A stretch of 64,000 nt of DNA, taken from the NCBI RefSeq assembly GCF_000499845.2, contig NC_023751.2:9389564-9453563 (forward strand). Direction: 5' to 3'. The translations under genes and the position numbers were made by a program. Source of the stretch: Phaseolus vulgaris (taxonomy: Eukaryota; Streptophyta; Magnoliopsida; Fabales; Fabaceae). The first letter of the stretch is position 1. Each line of letters starts with the position of its first letter. Below are positions 1 through 12,700 of the stretch, piece by piece. The notes beneath the pieces are model-generated. The model did no database searches. It saw nothing but the letters and a program-made list of their open reading frames with translations, and was not told where the DNA came from.

Positions 1-1889
1 TTTTTGTCTAAAATATTTATTTTTTTTATCTCTTGCTTCCTTTGTTATTCCAACACTCACTGTATTTTTCATTCTGTCCTTCTTTTCTATACCCATTTTA
101 GACTCCACGACGAAGCTTGTGAAAAATATCATTTTTCTTAATTTTAATCACTATATGTCATATATGATGACACGTACGAGAAATTTGTGTACATGGCATG
201 TAAGCTTACGGAGAAAGTATGTTACATAAGTCAACAATATTCTTCAGTGCTGTCTTCTTGTAAAAGCACACAAAAGAATTAGTCGGTTGATAACTTGATA
301 TATACTTTTACGACTAGAGCCACCGCGCCTGATTCCTCAACCTATTCCTTTCTCATCATGCAAAAACTACTCAAATCCACACGTTAAAAAATATCAATTA
401 CTCATCCAATCTTTATAATCATAAAAGCTCTTTTTAAAAAAAAAATTAAATATGACTCAATTTTATAAAATTAGTTTACACAATATATTATGATTTTTTT
501 TTTCTTGATATAGATTTTTAATATTTCATTTATGTTGAAACTGTTGAATTTATACATAAGACTATAAATATTTAAGGATTATTCGATAACGAATAATTTA
601 ATAAATCTAACCTATTTTGTTATGATAAAATATAAATAATTTTGAAATTAATTAAGAATTGTTTTTAAATTTAACTTAATCTTATAAAATTAATTAAAGT
701 GAAATTTGTACTCACTAATATATTATAAAATAATATTATAAAATGTTTTGATTTTTAATTAACCTAGAATTTTCAACAATTTATTTTATGTTAGAGCCTA
801 CTAAATTAAAACAATTTAAAATAATTTAGAATTTTTATATTTAAGATCTTAAAAAATAGCGTGATTGTAATTTTTACTCCAAATTCATACGTCTATTGAT
901 ATTTAATTAAGCGAATAACTTTTATTAACACTTATAAGTTAGAGAGGATTTTAATACGTCTGAACGTAGTGGTTGCTTCTGGCAATGAAGATGACTGCCA
1001 CAAACACTGTGAGTATAAAAATGAATAATAAAGTTTAAATGTGTATATCACATTTCATACCTTATATAGTGATAGATGTGGAAAAGTAGCTAAGTAGTTA
1101 ACGTGGGCATACCCAAAGTACCTTCAAAACACTTGTTACATTATTATATAATGTTATTTGAAGGACGAATTGTAAAAGTTGAGTATAAACTCTTCCTCCT
1201 ACTTGTAGCATAAGTTTTTTGGGGAAAAACTTTTTAATAACTTTTTAATTATTGATATAAGATTACAAAAAAATGTTAATAATATTTTTAATTATAAAAG
1301 TTTATTTTAAATTATTACAAGTTACTAGTGAACATGTCTTATCTTTAGAATGATAAGCTATTACCTGATCTGATAAATTATTGTTTGATATAACATCCAT
1401 AATTAGTTTTGAAAAACTATGTTTCATACACACATTTAAATAGGACACATGGCAAAGTAATCCTTAAAACGAGAATAAGTTCTAGTTGAATTGCATGAAT
1501 AAGAATACATATGAACTTCTTTTATGGAAAGCATTTAAGTAGGTAAAACACTTATAAATAAGACTTGTGAACTATTTAATGTTCTATTTTAAGTCCTAGG
1601 AATTACAAACATTAACTAAAATATTTTCACATCCGTGAAGCCTAGTAAAATTGGTCCTACACATTTAAAGATTTTTTTAAAGATAAAGAGACAAGTAAGA
1701 GGATCCAAAATGCGACAATGCAAGAGAATATAACAATGAAAATTCCCCCTACATTACAACAAATTATAGATATCATGAATTAATAAGTGAAGAGAAGGAA
1801 ACACAATAGTGTATACCAAAGACGCCCTAAAAGTGCAGGAACAACTCAAACAAAAAATATAAAGAATTGCAACATGAATTTCAATCTTT
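1..1889. other. AT-rich intergenic DNA, no gene seen
   Basis: Long runs of A/T with stops in all frames. No ORF with recognisable protein content, no tandem array and no clear transposon end was found. The last 200 bases may already belong to the gag relic that follows, since a short stretch near 1840-1890 reads like a glutamine/lysine-rich gag leader. Confidence 0.5.
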
Positions 1890-2700
1890 CTCGGTGGAAA
1901 TGAAAAAAGTCGACTATTCAATGGTGTCCAAGATTTAAGTTTTCATTTGAAAATATTTGAACTTAAATTTTAATCAAAAGTGATTTGAAGTATGCAACAT
2001 GTTTGTATTTACATTGACTAGAATTATCTTAGATTGGTTCAGTGATAGATCAATAATTTATTTTTTAGATTTTTCTAAATTGTTTGTCTCTCAATTTATG
2101 CTAACAAGCTTAAACCCTAAAATAGGAGATTTGATTGATATAAGAAAACACTTTGAAGAAACTTTGAATGCATACTTAGGACGTTTTAGCAATGTGATTG
2201 TTAACATTCTTAGTGGGATGAAGGCATGTTTGTTTATGTCTTGTTATGTTTTGAAATAGTCTATTTGACAAATTATTAATATAGAGAAAAGCAAAAAATA
2301 TGGGAAAGATAAGATCACTAGTCATGTCACATATGAAGTTGAAGAAGTAAAGGTTAAAAATTGTCACTCCTCAACAAGGACTTAAAGAATATTTAGTACA
2401 AGGAAGAACACATCTTTTATTTAATAGGAATGATAAATGTTATCAATCATACAATAATTAGTGTGGTTATCTAGAGATTGAATTCATACTTCTCACTGTG
2501 ACTCAAATGAAGTTATTGAAATATGTTTATACCACAAAGTGATTAAAGTTTCCAACTAGATTAAATAAGCAACAATCAAAATGCATAATGACATTTGAGA
2601 AATTGAGAAACTCTCAAAGAAGGACATTTGACAATATGCAAAAGGTAAAAGACTAATTGTTTATTTTTCTAGAGTGGAAAACGTGGATAGATTGCAAAAA
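1890..2700 (+). pseudogene. Degenerate Ty3/gypsy gag relic
   Basis: An open stretch at 1999-2259 reads like the retrotransposon gag domain of plant Ty3/gypsy elements: a leading F-TLTR-I--DWFSD segment, then SIIYFLDFSKLFVSQF, then an L-DIR--FEETL-AYLGRFSNV segment. In intact elements this region forms the capsid core that packages element RNA. Here the frame is broken by stops on both sides and shifts after 2260, where a K/R-rich stretch (2290-2370) may be the remainder of the gag C-terminus. No LTR, primer-binding site or pol belonging to it was seen, so it is a fragment. Family assignment is from remembered domain pattern, not from a search. Confidence 0.55.
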
Positions 2701-2859
2701 GAGAAAGTTGAAAAAAAAAATAATAAAAAGATGAAAATAGAAACTATAATATACTCGAAAATTTTCAAGTGAACAAAAATTTGTGTGAAAAAAATTATAA
2801 TTAATTATATTTTAATATAATTGATTATAGTATCATTGATAATGATGTGTGTGTTGTGA

Positions 2860-5020
2860 AACACCATAATTGGATCTTAACTAACATAAATTCTAATGTT
2901 GTCTCCATCATTCCTAAGCTTCCTATAGCTAACTCCATTTAGGATTTTAGACTTATTGTTGTTGCCAATTTTAGGTTAAGGTTATTTATAAAATTTTGGT
3001 TATGACTTGTTCTAGTTTGAAGTAAGATCATATCCCTAATCAAAATGATTTTATCAAAGGAATAAACATTAAAGATTGCATATGCATTGCTTCTAAAGTT
3101 ATTACTTTAATGTTGCTATCAAAGTAGATATTAAAAAGGTCTTTGATACTCTTAATTTTCCTTCTACAAGTGTTACAATAGTTTGAATTTTCATTGATTT
3201 TGATAAATTGGATTCATACCATTTTTAAATCTACTCTTCTTTCTACTAGAGTTAATCAGAATTTGGTTGGGTATTTCTCATGTAGTAGAGGTGTTATGCG
3301 GGGAGATCATTTATCTCCCTTTCTGTTTTCTTAGCTGAAGAAGTTTTAAGCATGTGCTTATCTTTTATTCTATTAACAGATGCTTCCTAAGGCTGACCTT
3401 AAATACATTATTTTTCCTTCGCATGTCCTTTTATGTTGATGATATCTTTGTGTTTTGCAAGGCTAACAAAAATATTATATCTAATCTCATGAATTTTCTA
3501 GAGTCTTATGAGACGGTTTCTAGTCAATGGATGAAAGTTTCTAAAAGCTTTTTTTCTGTAGATAACTATGCTTCTTTTAGTGGGAGGATTAAAAATGTTA
3601 TTGGTTGCAATAGGGGATTTATACCTTTTGAATATCTTGTTGTTCATATTTTTATAGGTGCTCTTGAGATTAGATTCCTCCAACCTCTAGTAGATAAGGT
3701 GAAATGTAAATTGATTTTTTAGAGAGAGAAAATGTTAAGTGTGACAAGGAGGATTCACATAATCAATTCTATTATATCTAGTTTTATGACTTATAACTTA
3801 CAAATTTAGAAATGACCTATTAATCTTCTTAAGGAGGTTAACAAATAGGTTTAAAAAAATTCATATTGACGCGTGATATTAACAAGATAGGTATGATTAA
3901 TGTTAATAGGAGTACTATTTGTAGTTCTAAGTTTGATGAGGTTTGCAAGTTTTCAATTAGATTTTCCTTATAGCGATATGCATTGGTTTATCTTAATGAA
4001 AACTAGGTTTCTTAAAACCAAGTATCTGAAATCCTCACTTATCACTCCCTTTTTGTTTGACCTAAGACAAATTATTTATATGATATTGTGTTGACCAATT
4101 ATGCTTTGTGTGTTATTTATGTAGGGAACAAGAGTATAGTATTTGTCATTTTTTCTTTGATTGTCCTTCTACTAATTACCAGTGAACTTGACTTCAAAAT
4201 GTCTTCTTTGATTTTATTAAACTTTCTTGTTTAAGTCTTTTCTCTTTTCTTAAGTTTTTAGGCAGCCATTTGATCAGGCCTTAAGTTTGCATGTGTCACT
4301 TTCCCTTTATGGATGATTTGGAGGATAATGAATCATGTTAGGTTCCAACAAAACATTAGTATTGATTTGGTTTTTCACACTGTTAAGGGGTACATTAAAA
4401 TGTCACATAAGGCTTCTAATAAGTTTATGTCAGATGATATCCACTTTGAAGTTTTTTAGAGTCATCACTAGGCCTAGAAAGGTTTATACTCTGGTTCATA
4501 TGGTTTGACTTTTTTTAAGATGTGTTGGATCAAAGTTAATAGTGATGGTGCTACTAGAGAGTCTCTTGGTATTGTTACTTGTGTTGAGATCTTTACAACG
4601 AGTAGAGGGAAGTGTCTATTGCCAATTTTTTGACTTATTTGGGCAGTTGGGGTTCTTTTTGTGCTGAAATCATGAGAGTTATTCTTGCCATTAAGTATGA
4701 TGAGTCTGTTGGTTATAAGAGGCTTTGGTTGGAAAGTGACTATTCTTTGCTTTGTCAAATTTTCTTCTTTGTTAGATTGGTCCCTTGGTCCTTAGAGAGA
4801 TAAAGACAATGTTTAAAGATTTACAAAGGCATGGAGTTCAAGGATTCAAAAATTAGCTAATCTTAAAGATAAAAAATAAGTTAAATTTTAAATGGTACTC
4901 TATCTTGCCTCCTTGTATGTTAGTTTGAATTTTTTTCATAACAAATTTCAACTCTCTATGTTTCCTTTTTAGTAGGAAATGTTTTTTTTTTCTCTCATAT
5001 AAATTTGGTTTGGTCACCCT
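2860..5020 (+). pseudogene. Dead LINE (non-LTR retrotransposon): reverse transcriptase plus RNase H remains
   Basis: Reading across frames in order gives the hallmarks of a plant LINE ORF2. Around 2930-2970 there is a degraded N-S-I-(stop)-D-F-R-L-I motif; around 3045-3150 a GFIKG-INIKDCI-IA motif followed by VDIKK-FDTLN; around 3290-3340 a RGVMRGD-LSPFLFS motif; at 3430-3460 the catalytic YVDD box followed by IFVFCKAN. Near 4525-4560 comes an RNase H start (WIKVNSDGA) and at 4680-4750 a LWLESD motif. In live elements this protein copies the element RNA into nicked DNA. Many in-frame stops and frameshifts show it is inactive. The 3' end is approximate; the T-rich sequence after 4980 may be beyond it. 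Confidence 0.82.
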
Positions 5021-7539
5021 ATAATTTTTTTATTATTTTCCTTTTTAATAATATAAATAATGTGACATATAATTGATGATATTTGAAGTTCATAATACTA
5101 TCTAACATGAGTTTTATAAAAGAGATTGATTTATACTAAGTTTATTTAAAAATAACTTTTGTACAAAATCACTTTAAAAAAACATTAAAATTAATTACTA
5201 AATGTATGGATCATTTAATAATATTTTTTAAAGCAGTAAATTATGTTAAATATTTAAAAAAATCATTTCTATAATAATTTAATCTAAATAAAAAAAATAC
5301 TTTTTTATAAATTATAAGTATTATATGTGAGATAAAAAAAAAATATTCATAATTAATCAAGCACTAAAAGATCACACTTAATTATTAAAACGGTATATTA
5401 TACACTATTTATTATCAATTAGTAATATATATTAATTTATAACTTAATATAAATAATATGTTTAACATACTTAAAAGTACGTACTATTATTAAAGATTTT
5501 TAAAAAAACTATTTAATATTGTAAATTAATATAAATGTATTTAAGATGTGACTTACACTTGGGTTGCACTTTCTCAGATGGTGAAAAAAGAGCTGAAATG
5601 GGAGAATATTTCCGACTTTGATTAAACTCAATTGTGTTTTGTTTGCACAATGTACTGTGTTTGTAGAAGAAAAAAAAGTGAAGAATTTGGTAAGAAAGAG
5701 TGTATTTTTATCTTTCAAGGAATTTTGATTTTCGATTAAGGGTTTTTATGCTGTCCTTCTATATGCATTGTTTTTTTATATTTTAAAAATATATTAAAAA
5801 ATCTTTTAACATATCAAATTTAAGAAAAGCTTATTTGAGTGGAATGCATGATAAACCTATAAGGCATGAGAAGAAATATGATGAGATAACACTTCTCTTT
5901 TTACCTTTCTCAAGTAAAATATGTATTTTTGGTAGTTTGTAATATAAGAATATGTTGGTAGTTTAATTAGTAATATTAAGACCCCTTCACAATTTTTTAT
6001 TACTCAATTTTAATAAATAAATAAAAATTTAAAAGTGAAATTTGAGTATTGTTTGGTCATATGAAGAAAGTCATTTGAGGGTTTCTACCTTTGTATAAAA
6101 TGCTTTTGTTCTAGTCATTAATTTGAAGTACCTATGATGGTTAGTTGGATGCACAAAGACAACATGATCTATTATATCTTAAGCTTGATTAATCTATTAT
6201 AGCTTAAGTTTTGTTAACTATGTAGCTTCCCAAATAACATATTATTACTACAAGAGTTTATATAAGTGATTATGTATGATCATATGTAAATTAATTAATA
6301 AGTAGACAAATTTGTGTTAAGAACCCCATATAATAGATTATACATTAATCATAATTAACTATATAACCTTTTACATTAAAGTTTTCCGCATAGTATACAA
6401 TCCATTAGTACAGCTGAGTATCTAACATGCTCCATTTCAACAGTCAAATTGAATAGAATTTTGAACAAAGTGGTAACATTGTTATTTTCAAAAATTAAAG
6501 ATAAATTTATTTGTGATGAAACTAATTCTTATACAATTTTTTTTTTTAATTTATTTCTCCCATCTTTATATTTTTTTCACATAATCTAACCATCTCATTT
6601 TTCAATATATAATAATATTGTTTACTTTTTCTTTTTCGTATTATCTAAATAAAATCTCAGGAAGAGTATGGATGGAGAGTATGGCAAGGGAGAAGGAAAA
6701 GAAAAAAAAAACCATTTGGTAACATAAAAAGAAGAGTTATAAAAAAAATAACGACGACAACAACTTTTTATATAAAATAAAAAAACATAAAAAATGATGT
6801 AATAAAGTCATTAGAAAACTTGAGTTTATTTATTTTATTCTTAAACCTTATTTTATTTTATTTTAATAAATAAATAATAATATTTAGAATGGTAATAAAA
6901 TAATAGTTATTTAATTTTAAATATAAGAATATCAAACAATTATTTTTATTAGCCTTTATTTTTACTTTTTTTTTCCTTTTCTTCACTTATCTTATCTTTC
7001 TGTATTTCTTTTTTCTTTACTAATTACATCCTTAATTTAATTTGATTTTAGTTATAAAAACCGAAAATTAAATTAAGTTAGATAGTAAATAAGCCTGTAA
7101 CTTTTCATGACTTAAATGTTATTATTTTCATATAAAAAATATCTTAACCTTTGTTTCCTATAAATTTATTTGTATTTTATTCTTCTAAAATTTAAAATTA
7201 TTAACTTTAGTCTCTTCAAAACGAATTATTGTTTTTTCTTTATTATACATACATATTATTTTAATTCTTCAAAAAATTTAGTTTCTATGTTTATTATAAA
7301 ATAGATAAAAAAAAACATTTATTTAGAAGTTTTATAAAACTTTTGAAAAACATTAAATATTAATATTGTATCAGATGCGGAGTATGATTAAGAATAATTA
7401 TTTGACCCTCGGCAAAGTTACTGATATGGTAGATGTACAATATTCTGACACAAAGAAAACGGTGACGTCAGATTGAATATGATTTTTTTTCTCATAAGAA
7501 AGTAAAAAGAGAGAGCGTGGTATGCATTAAAACGAGAGA
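5021..7539. other. AT-rich intergenic DNA, no gene seen
   Basis: A/T-rich sequence with homopolymer runs and stops in all frames. The longest open stretch on the minus strand (5509-5718, 69 codons) has no recognisable motif. No tandem repeat longer than simple A/T runs was noticed. Confidence 0.5.
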
Positions 7540-7760
7540 GGCCTGCAGAAATGCGCAGCAGAATAGAGGCATCGATGAGGGAGATGAGATGAATATGGAT
7601 CGGCGGCGGCGGCGGCGGCGGCGTGAAGTTCGAGGGAGTTGAGCTCCGGGAAGGAGGAAAAAAGAGAACACGTGTGAGTGATTGTGAAACGTGTCGCTGA
7701 CGTTACAATCTGAACCGCATCTCTCTGTCTGGCCTCTCAGTCTCGGTCACTTCATCAACA
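7540..7760. other. GC-rich islet with a (CGG)n microsatellite, possible old promoter/first-exon remnant
   Basis: In otherwise AT-rich surroundings this 200-bp stretch is strongly GC-rich and contains eight CGG units at about 7598-7621. It also has bZIP-type cores: a CACGTG-like hexamer near 7669, ACGTGTC near 7689 and TGACGT near 7697. On the minus strand a run of about 70 codons is open across the repeat (polyalanine from GCC units) but has no ATG start, so I do not call a gene. It could be a promoter and 5' UTR remnant, or the start of a gene whose body is lost. Confidence 0.3.
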
Positions 7761-8499
7761 TGTGGTGTTTGGACCACCGTTCATTCCATCAATTCTACAC
7801 ACAATATTCCCTCACCGTCAGATCAATTCACAGGTCGTTCTTAGATCTTTCTCAATAACAAACAATAATCATGCATCCACACACTTGCTTTTTCATGTTA
7901 TTTTACAAGATATTTTAATGTTTTATAAAAAAATTAAATATATTTTTCGATTATGTAATGAATGATGATTGTCAATTTATTTTAATGTAAAATTGAATTT
8001 TTAGATTAGAATGTTAAATATTTTATATTTATATTAATCCATTGTTGATATAAATATCATAATATTATAATATAATTAATATTCAAAATTCGTCTATTAA
8101 ATAAAGAAAATATTAGTAGGAACTTATTTCACTAATTTTTTTACTATAAAAATATGTGAAATTTAAAGTTTAAACTAAAAATTAAAATTAATTTTATGTA
8201 AAAGTATAGAAACGAAAAATATATTTAATTTTATAAAAAATAAATGTATTTAATATCTTCATATAAATAGTTTAGTATTTTTAATACTAAAAAAGAAAAA
8301 TTAAGGATTATGATTTTTTAATAGTTTTATATTTTTCTCATTTTCTTCCTATTAATATTTTACTATGAAGGATGATGTATTACTATTCACACTGGTGTAT
8401 AAAAGGTCAATCACAATAGTTATTTTAATAATTATATAGCGATTTTGAAACGGTTGTCTATGTACACATAATTTATTCTATTAGAGGTATAAACGATTA
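7761..8499. other. AT-rich intergenic DNA
   Basis: No coding signal was recognised; the 67-codon ORF at 7762-7965 looks accidental. Near 8430-8530 there are AACGGTTGTCTATG- and AAACGACGATT-like words of the kind found in subterminal repeats of CACTA elements, so the last 100 bases may belong to the CACTA remnant that follows. Confidence 0.35.
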
Positions 8500-8970
8500 T
8501 TCTCAAAATGTCATGTATAAATCACATATAAACGACGATTAAGGTAATAATTGTCCTTTTAGACTCATTCTTGCACTGCCAAACATTGTACATGCTCGAG
8601 TCTAAAATGACGGTTATGGTCATAACCACCGTTTTAGACCCTTCCCTGACACAACAAATTTTCTCCATGCGGTATTTTCGGGTTGCATGTGCATCATCAT
8701 CTACATCTTCATCTTTATTCATTATTATTGGTATCAATGAAGGGAGATTACCATTTTCAATGTCATCAATAACCTCCACTTGTTTTTTTCCATGTAAAAT
8801 GATATGTCAATGTTCTGACATAGGATATTTGACATAGAAAACCTGAGATGCTTGTTGAACCATTACAAATGACTCATCCCAAATCTTTCGAAAGTTCAAT
8901 AATATAAATCATGATTAATCAATTTTAACATCATTCTTACTATCAACCCATTTATACTTGAAAACTAGAA
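8500..8970 (-). pseudogene. CACTA (En/Spm) transposase C-terminal remnant with DUF4216
   Basis: On the minus strand the translation from about 8965 down gives FKYKWVDS, then after a disrupted stretch WDESFVMVQQASQVFYVKYP, then (after an internal stop) HIILHGKKQVEVIDDIEN. This is the pattern of DUF4216 and the tail that follows the TNP2 transposase core in plant CACTA elements: K-KWVD, then PF-LA-QA-QVFYV-DP, then W-VVL. The transposase cuts and pastes CACTA elements; only the last part is here, with stops and a frameshift. The 85-codon ORF at 8522-8779 is the acidic tail after the domain. The upstream transposase core was not found in the window. Confidence 0.6.
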
Positions 8971-9016
8971 AAAAAAAACTTTAAAATATAAATTTGTTAT
9001 GACTTTAGTTTAATTT

Positions 9017-9037
9017 GATATATATATATATATATAT
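9017..9037. repeat. (AT)n microsatellite
   Basis: About ten TA units in a row; simple sequence repeat in intergenic DNA. Confidence 0.8.
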
Positions 9038-9284
9038 TAAATTTTAGTAATTTTTTTAAGGTTAATTATTTATAAACACTTATATATTATTAAATATTTT
9101 TTTAATAAATTTCTCTAAGTTCTTTAATTTATTTTGTTTATTTGTCAAAAGGAAAATTAAAAAGGGGGAATATTATAAGAAATAAGTTTTATTTTTTTAT
9201 CATATATAATTCATTCACAACTCTCAAGATTAAATGGAATGAATATAGTAATAACTTAAATTTCAATTTGGTTTACGGTAGAAA

Positions 9285-9790
9285 AGAGACACTAAAAAAC
9301 ATAGTATTATCTATGTATTTTTACCTACGGATTTGAATCCGTAAGTAAATTCAACATTATCTACAAATATTATCTACGGACAACATTACCTACGGATATT
9401 ACCCACAGATTTGAATTTATAGATAAATTTAATAATACATACCACCTATTACCCACAGATCATATTAACTACCAACTATTATTTACGAATCTCTATTACT
9501 TACCAACTATTATCATAATAATTATATACATATTATTAAAAATATTATTATAATATGAATAATTATAAAATCATAATTAATATTCATAAATAATAATAAT
9601 AATTATAACTAATATGTATACATAGTATTAATATTATAAAATTAATAATATTAATAATATTTAGTAATACTTATAATATTTATTAGTAATAATATAATAA
9701 TATTAAAAATATGAATAATGTTAATAATTTTTATATTATTAATTAATAATTTTACTAATAAATATAATAATAATCATAACCACAATCAAA
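9285..9790. mobile_element. Non-autonomous CACTA-like remnant with repeated CTACGGAT motifs
   Basis: A CACTAAAAAACATAG word at about 9289 resembles a degraded CACTA terminus. It is followed by many copies of a short motif, TACCTACGGAT or ACCCACAGAT, spaced 20-40 bases apart through 9330-9500, and then by TAATAA-type A/T filler to about 9790. The same motif set and filler occur at 40.22-41.34 kb, next to a much clearer CACTACAAAAAG end, so the two are probably members of one family. The far terminus was not identified, and the boundaries are approximate. Confidence 0.4.
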
Positions 9791-12700
9791 TTTGACTAGT
9801 TTAATGATTATTTTTTTTTGAATATTTTTCAAGGATTTAACTTAACTTTGAGTCTCATTGCTTAACTTCGAGTCTCATTGTTGAAGTTTAGTTCTGATTA
9901 TTGTGGAAGTAAAAGTATTATGATGGTACTTGGAGATTTTATTAGTAAGAGTATTATGATGGTACTTGGAGATTTTATTAGTAAGGGTTTTTAGTATTGT
10001 ATTTTTGGATTTAGGATTTTAATTTATTTTGTGAATTTTTTAATAGTTTTTTATTTTATTTTATTTTGAATGTTTTAAATTTGATCTAACATTTTTTAGA
10101 AACTAGTGAATACAATTATTTTCGTTAAACGGGGTGGTAATAATGTTGTTATAAAAATGAGTCATTTTCTATTTGTGTCACGTGTTATTGTATTAATATC
10201 GTTATCATTAATTTGGTAGAAAATACTACATTTTTTTTAGAAAATTAGATTAAATTAAAACGTTAAAAAAAATTGAAAAATTATTATAATAATAAGCTAT
10301 TAAACCTATTTTTTTCATGCTCTGTTTATTTATATTTTGGATTATGTTTTAATAGATTAGGTTTCCTCCCTATCTATCTATCTATATATATATATATTTC
10401 AAAAAATTTAAACATTACTTTAATGGTTTGAAATTATCAAAAAGACTCTGTCACTGTGTAGTCTTATAAAATATTTTAATCATTCATAAATAATATCATC
10501 TTTTAATATTTTTTTTCTATGGACTTAAGAAAAGGACGAAGGAGATTTGTAATGGTTTGATTTAATGTATTTTGAGGTGAAATTTAAATATAATATTTTG
10601 TTTTTAATTGATAATTGATATTGTCATTTTATTTGTCATGTTTGTTTACCATGATCCAAATGATAATGCTTAACTGCTAGTAATATATTTGAAATATTAA
10701 TTGCTATCAACATCTAATCATAATAATAAGAAGTTTTTATATATATGCAAGGAATCAATATTTATGAAACTCTCTTAATAATTTTATATGCAAAGAATCA
10801 ATGTAAATAACTTTTATATGCGCATCAACATCAATCAAATATATAATATTACCATGCTATTCAAAATACAAATACAAAAGAGTAAGAAATATGACCCTCA
10901 ATCCCAATTTTTTCAATTGAACCTTGTTTTCTTTACAATTCTTGCAATCAAAACAAACTCTCAACAAACTTTATTATTTTATTTTCTATTTAGTGAATCT
11001 TACACTTGATTATATTATTTTATTATTCTTTGTGAGTTCGATATCCGTATTTATAAATAAATTATTACTTTTGACGACAGTGTTATACTTACCGTAAAAT
11101 AATCATTAATTATATTGAATGCATGAAGGTTATTGGATTTAGTTCATGAAATCCAACCTCACTTATCTTCTTAAATGGTTTTAGTATGCTTTTATGGTTC
11201 TATTTAAGGAGATAAGTGGCCATAAGGAGATAACCACTTTTTAAATTATATAAACCAACCTCACTTTCAATATTAGATATTTTTTCCTTCAATGGCCAAA
11301 CTTTTTGCGATTTCTGGAAATGAATTTTGGTCCTCTTTCATTACCTTTTTTTTTTCTTTTTTGAAAACTACTGACCCATAAAAAAATATTACATCATCTT
11401 TATTAATGCTTGAAATCTATTATCTAAAAACAACTTATAACAAATAATAAGTCAGAGTTAGATGTTATTATTTTTTAGCCTAGATCAAATATAACTTAAT
11501 AAAATCTGGTATGCTACCTATGTTTTGTAATAATAGCCCCACAATTTATCTGCTGTACAGAACTATTACATGTAATCCAACATACAAAAGAAGATTAGTT
11601 AGGCAAGTTACGTGAAGAATTGACCTGTTTTACCTTTTTATCTTTATTTTGAAGTTAGCTCAAAAGCTTGTTTGTATCAATTGTAGATAAATATGCATTG
11701 TCTAAAGTTGCATGCTGAGATTTAACTTGCTCTTTAAATTGTCATATTTAGAAGAGAAAAAAAAAATTACTATCACGTAGTTGATATTAGATATTCGATT
11801 TTTTCTTACCTTTACTTACATACCACTTTAATATATACTCCTCCACTAAAAAAAATTAAGAATAACCCGTTAGGGCTATTCTTCTAAATAAGTGGATTGA
11901 CCCAGTTTATATTCCTGTTGGGCTGGTAAAATTACCATGAAGAGTTTAATTAGGTCAACATTTGCTTCCCTTATTATATTTTATTTATAGAAAAGGTTTT
12001 GAAAATTCTTTTTTTTAAAGTTTCATTGAATGAAAATGTATTTTTAGAGCCCGAATGATCTCAGAATGTATCGGTTCGGTATCGATAGAATAACATGGAG
12101 TAAACGTATTAATTAAATTGTATATTAACATTAATTAAATTATATAAAAATTAGATAATATACAAATGTTAATTGTGATACACGTAGTAAGTAGGTTGAA
12201 TAGTAAAATCTCTATTATATAAATATATTTTAAATATTCATTCTAAAATCGAAGAACCTTTTTTCGAATCAAAAGATGATCCTCGATGTTAAAAAAAGGA
12301 AGAAAAATACAACTAAAGAGAATGAATCAATTATTCAGCTAATAACACTTATCTCAGCTCCTCTTATAAGAAAGAAAATTTTATAGATATATATTTATTT
12401 ATTTATTTTTTTACGGTTCTATTATTATTGTTTTATCAACCTCAATTATATGAGGGTTCCCATGTCAATAAGATGTTTTTCTGTATTTTTTCAGTCAAAA
12501 AAAGTCCTGTTTCAAAGATGTCATTTTTGGTGCGGTTTCTCTTAAGAGGTGATTTTCCTTTACCAAGGAGAAACAGTGGTAAAGTGTCATTTTCCTTTAT
12601 TTTTGATGAAATTCCCTCTCAAAAGGTGCATAAGAATTTTACAATTCATTTACTGGTCCTAACTAACTTCAATTCTGATCCATTGTGTAAAACCCACTAA

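Noticed and set aside
9500..9780. CRISPR-like or phased repeat
   Set aside because: Irregular A/T repeats with no spacer structure, in a plant nuclear genome.
12428..12700. 90-codon ORF, possible small protein
   Set aside because: No recognisable domain, and flanking sequence gives no exon structure.
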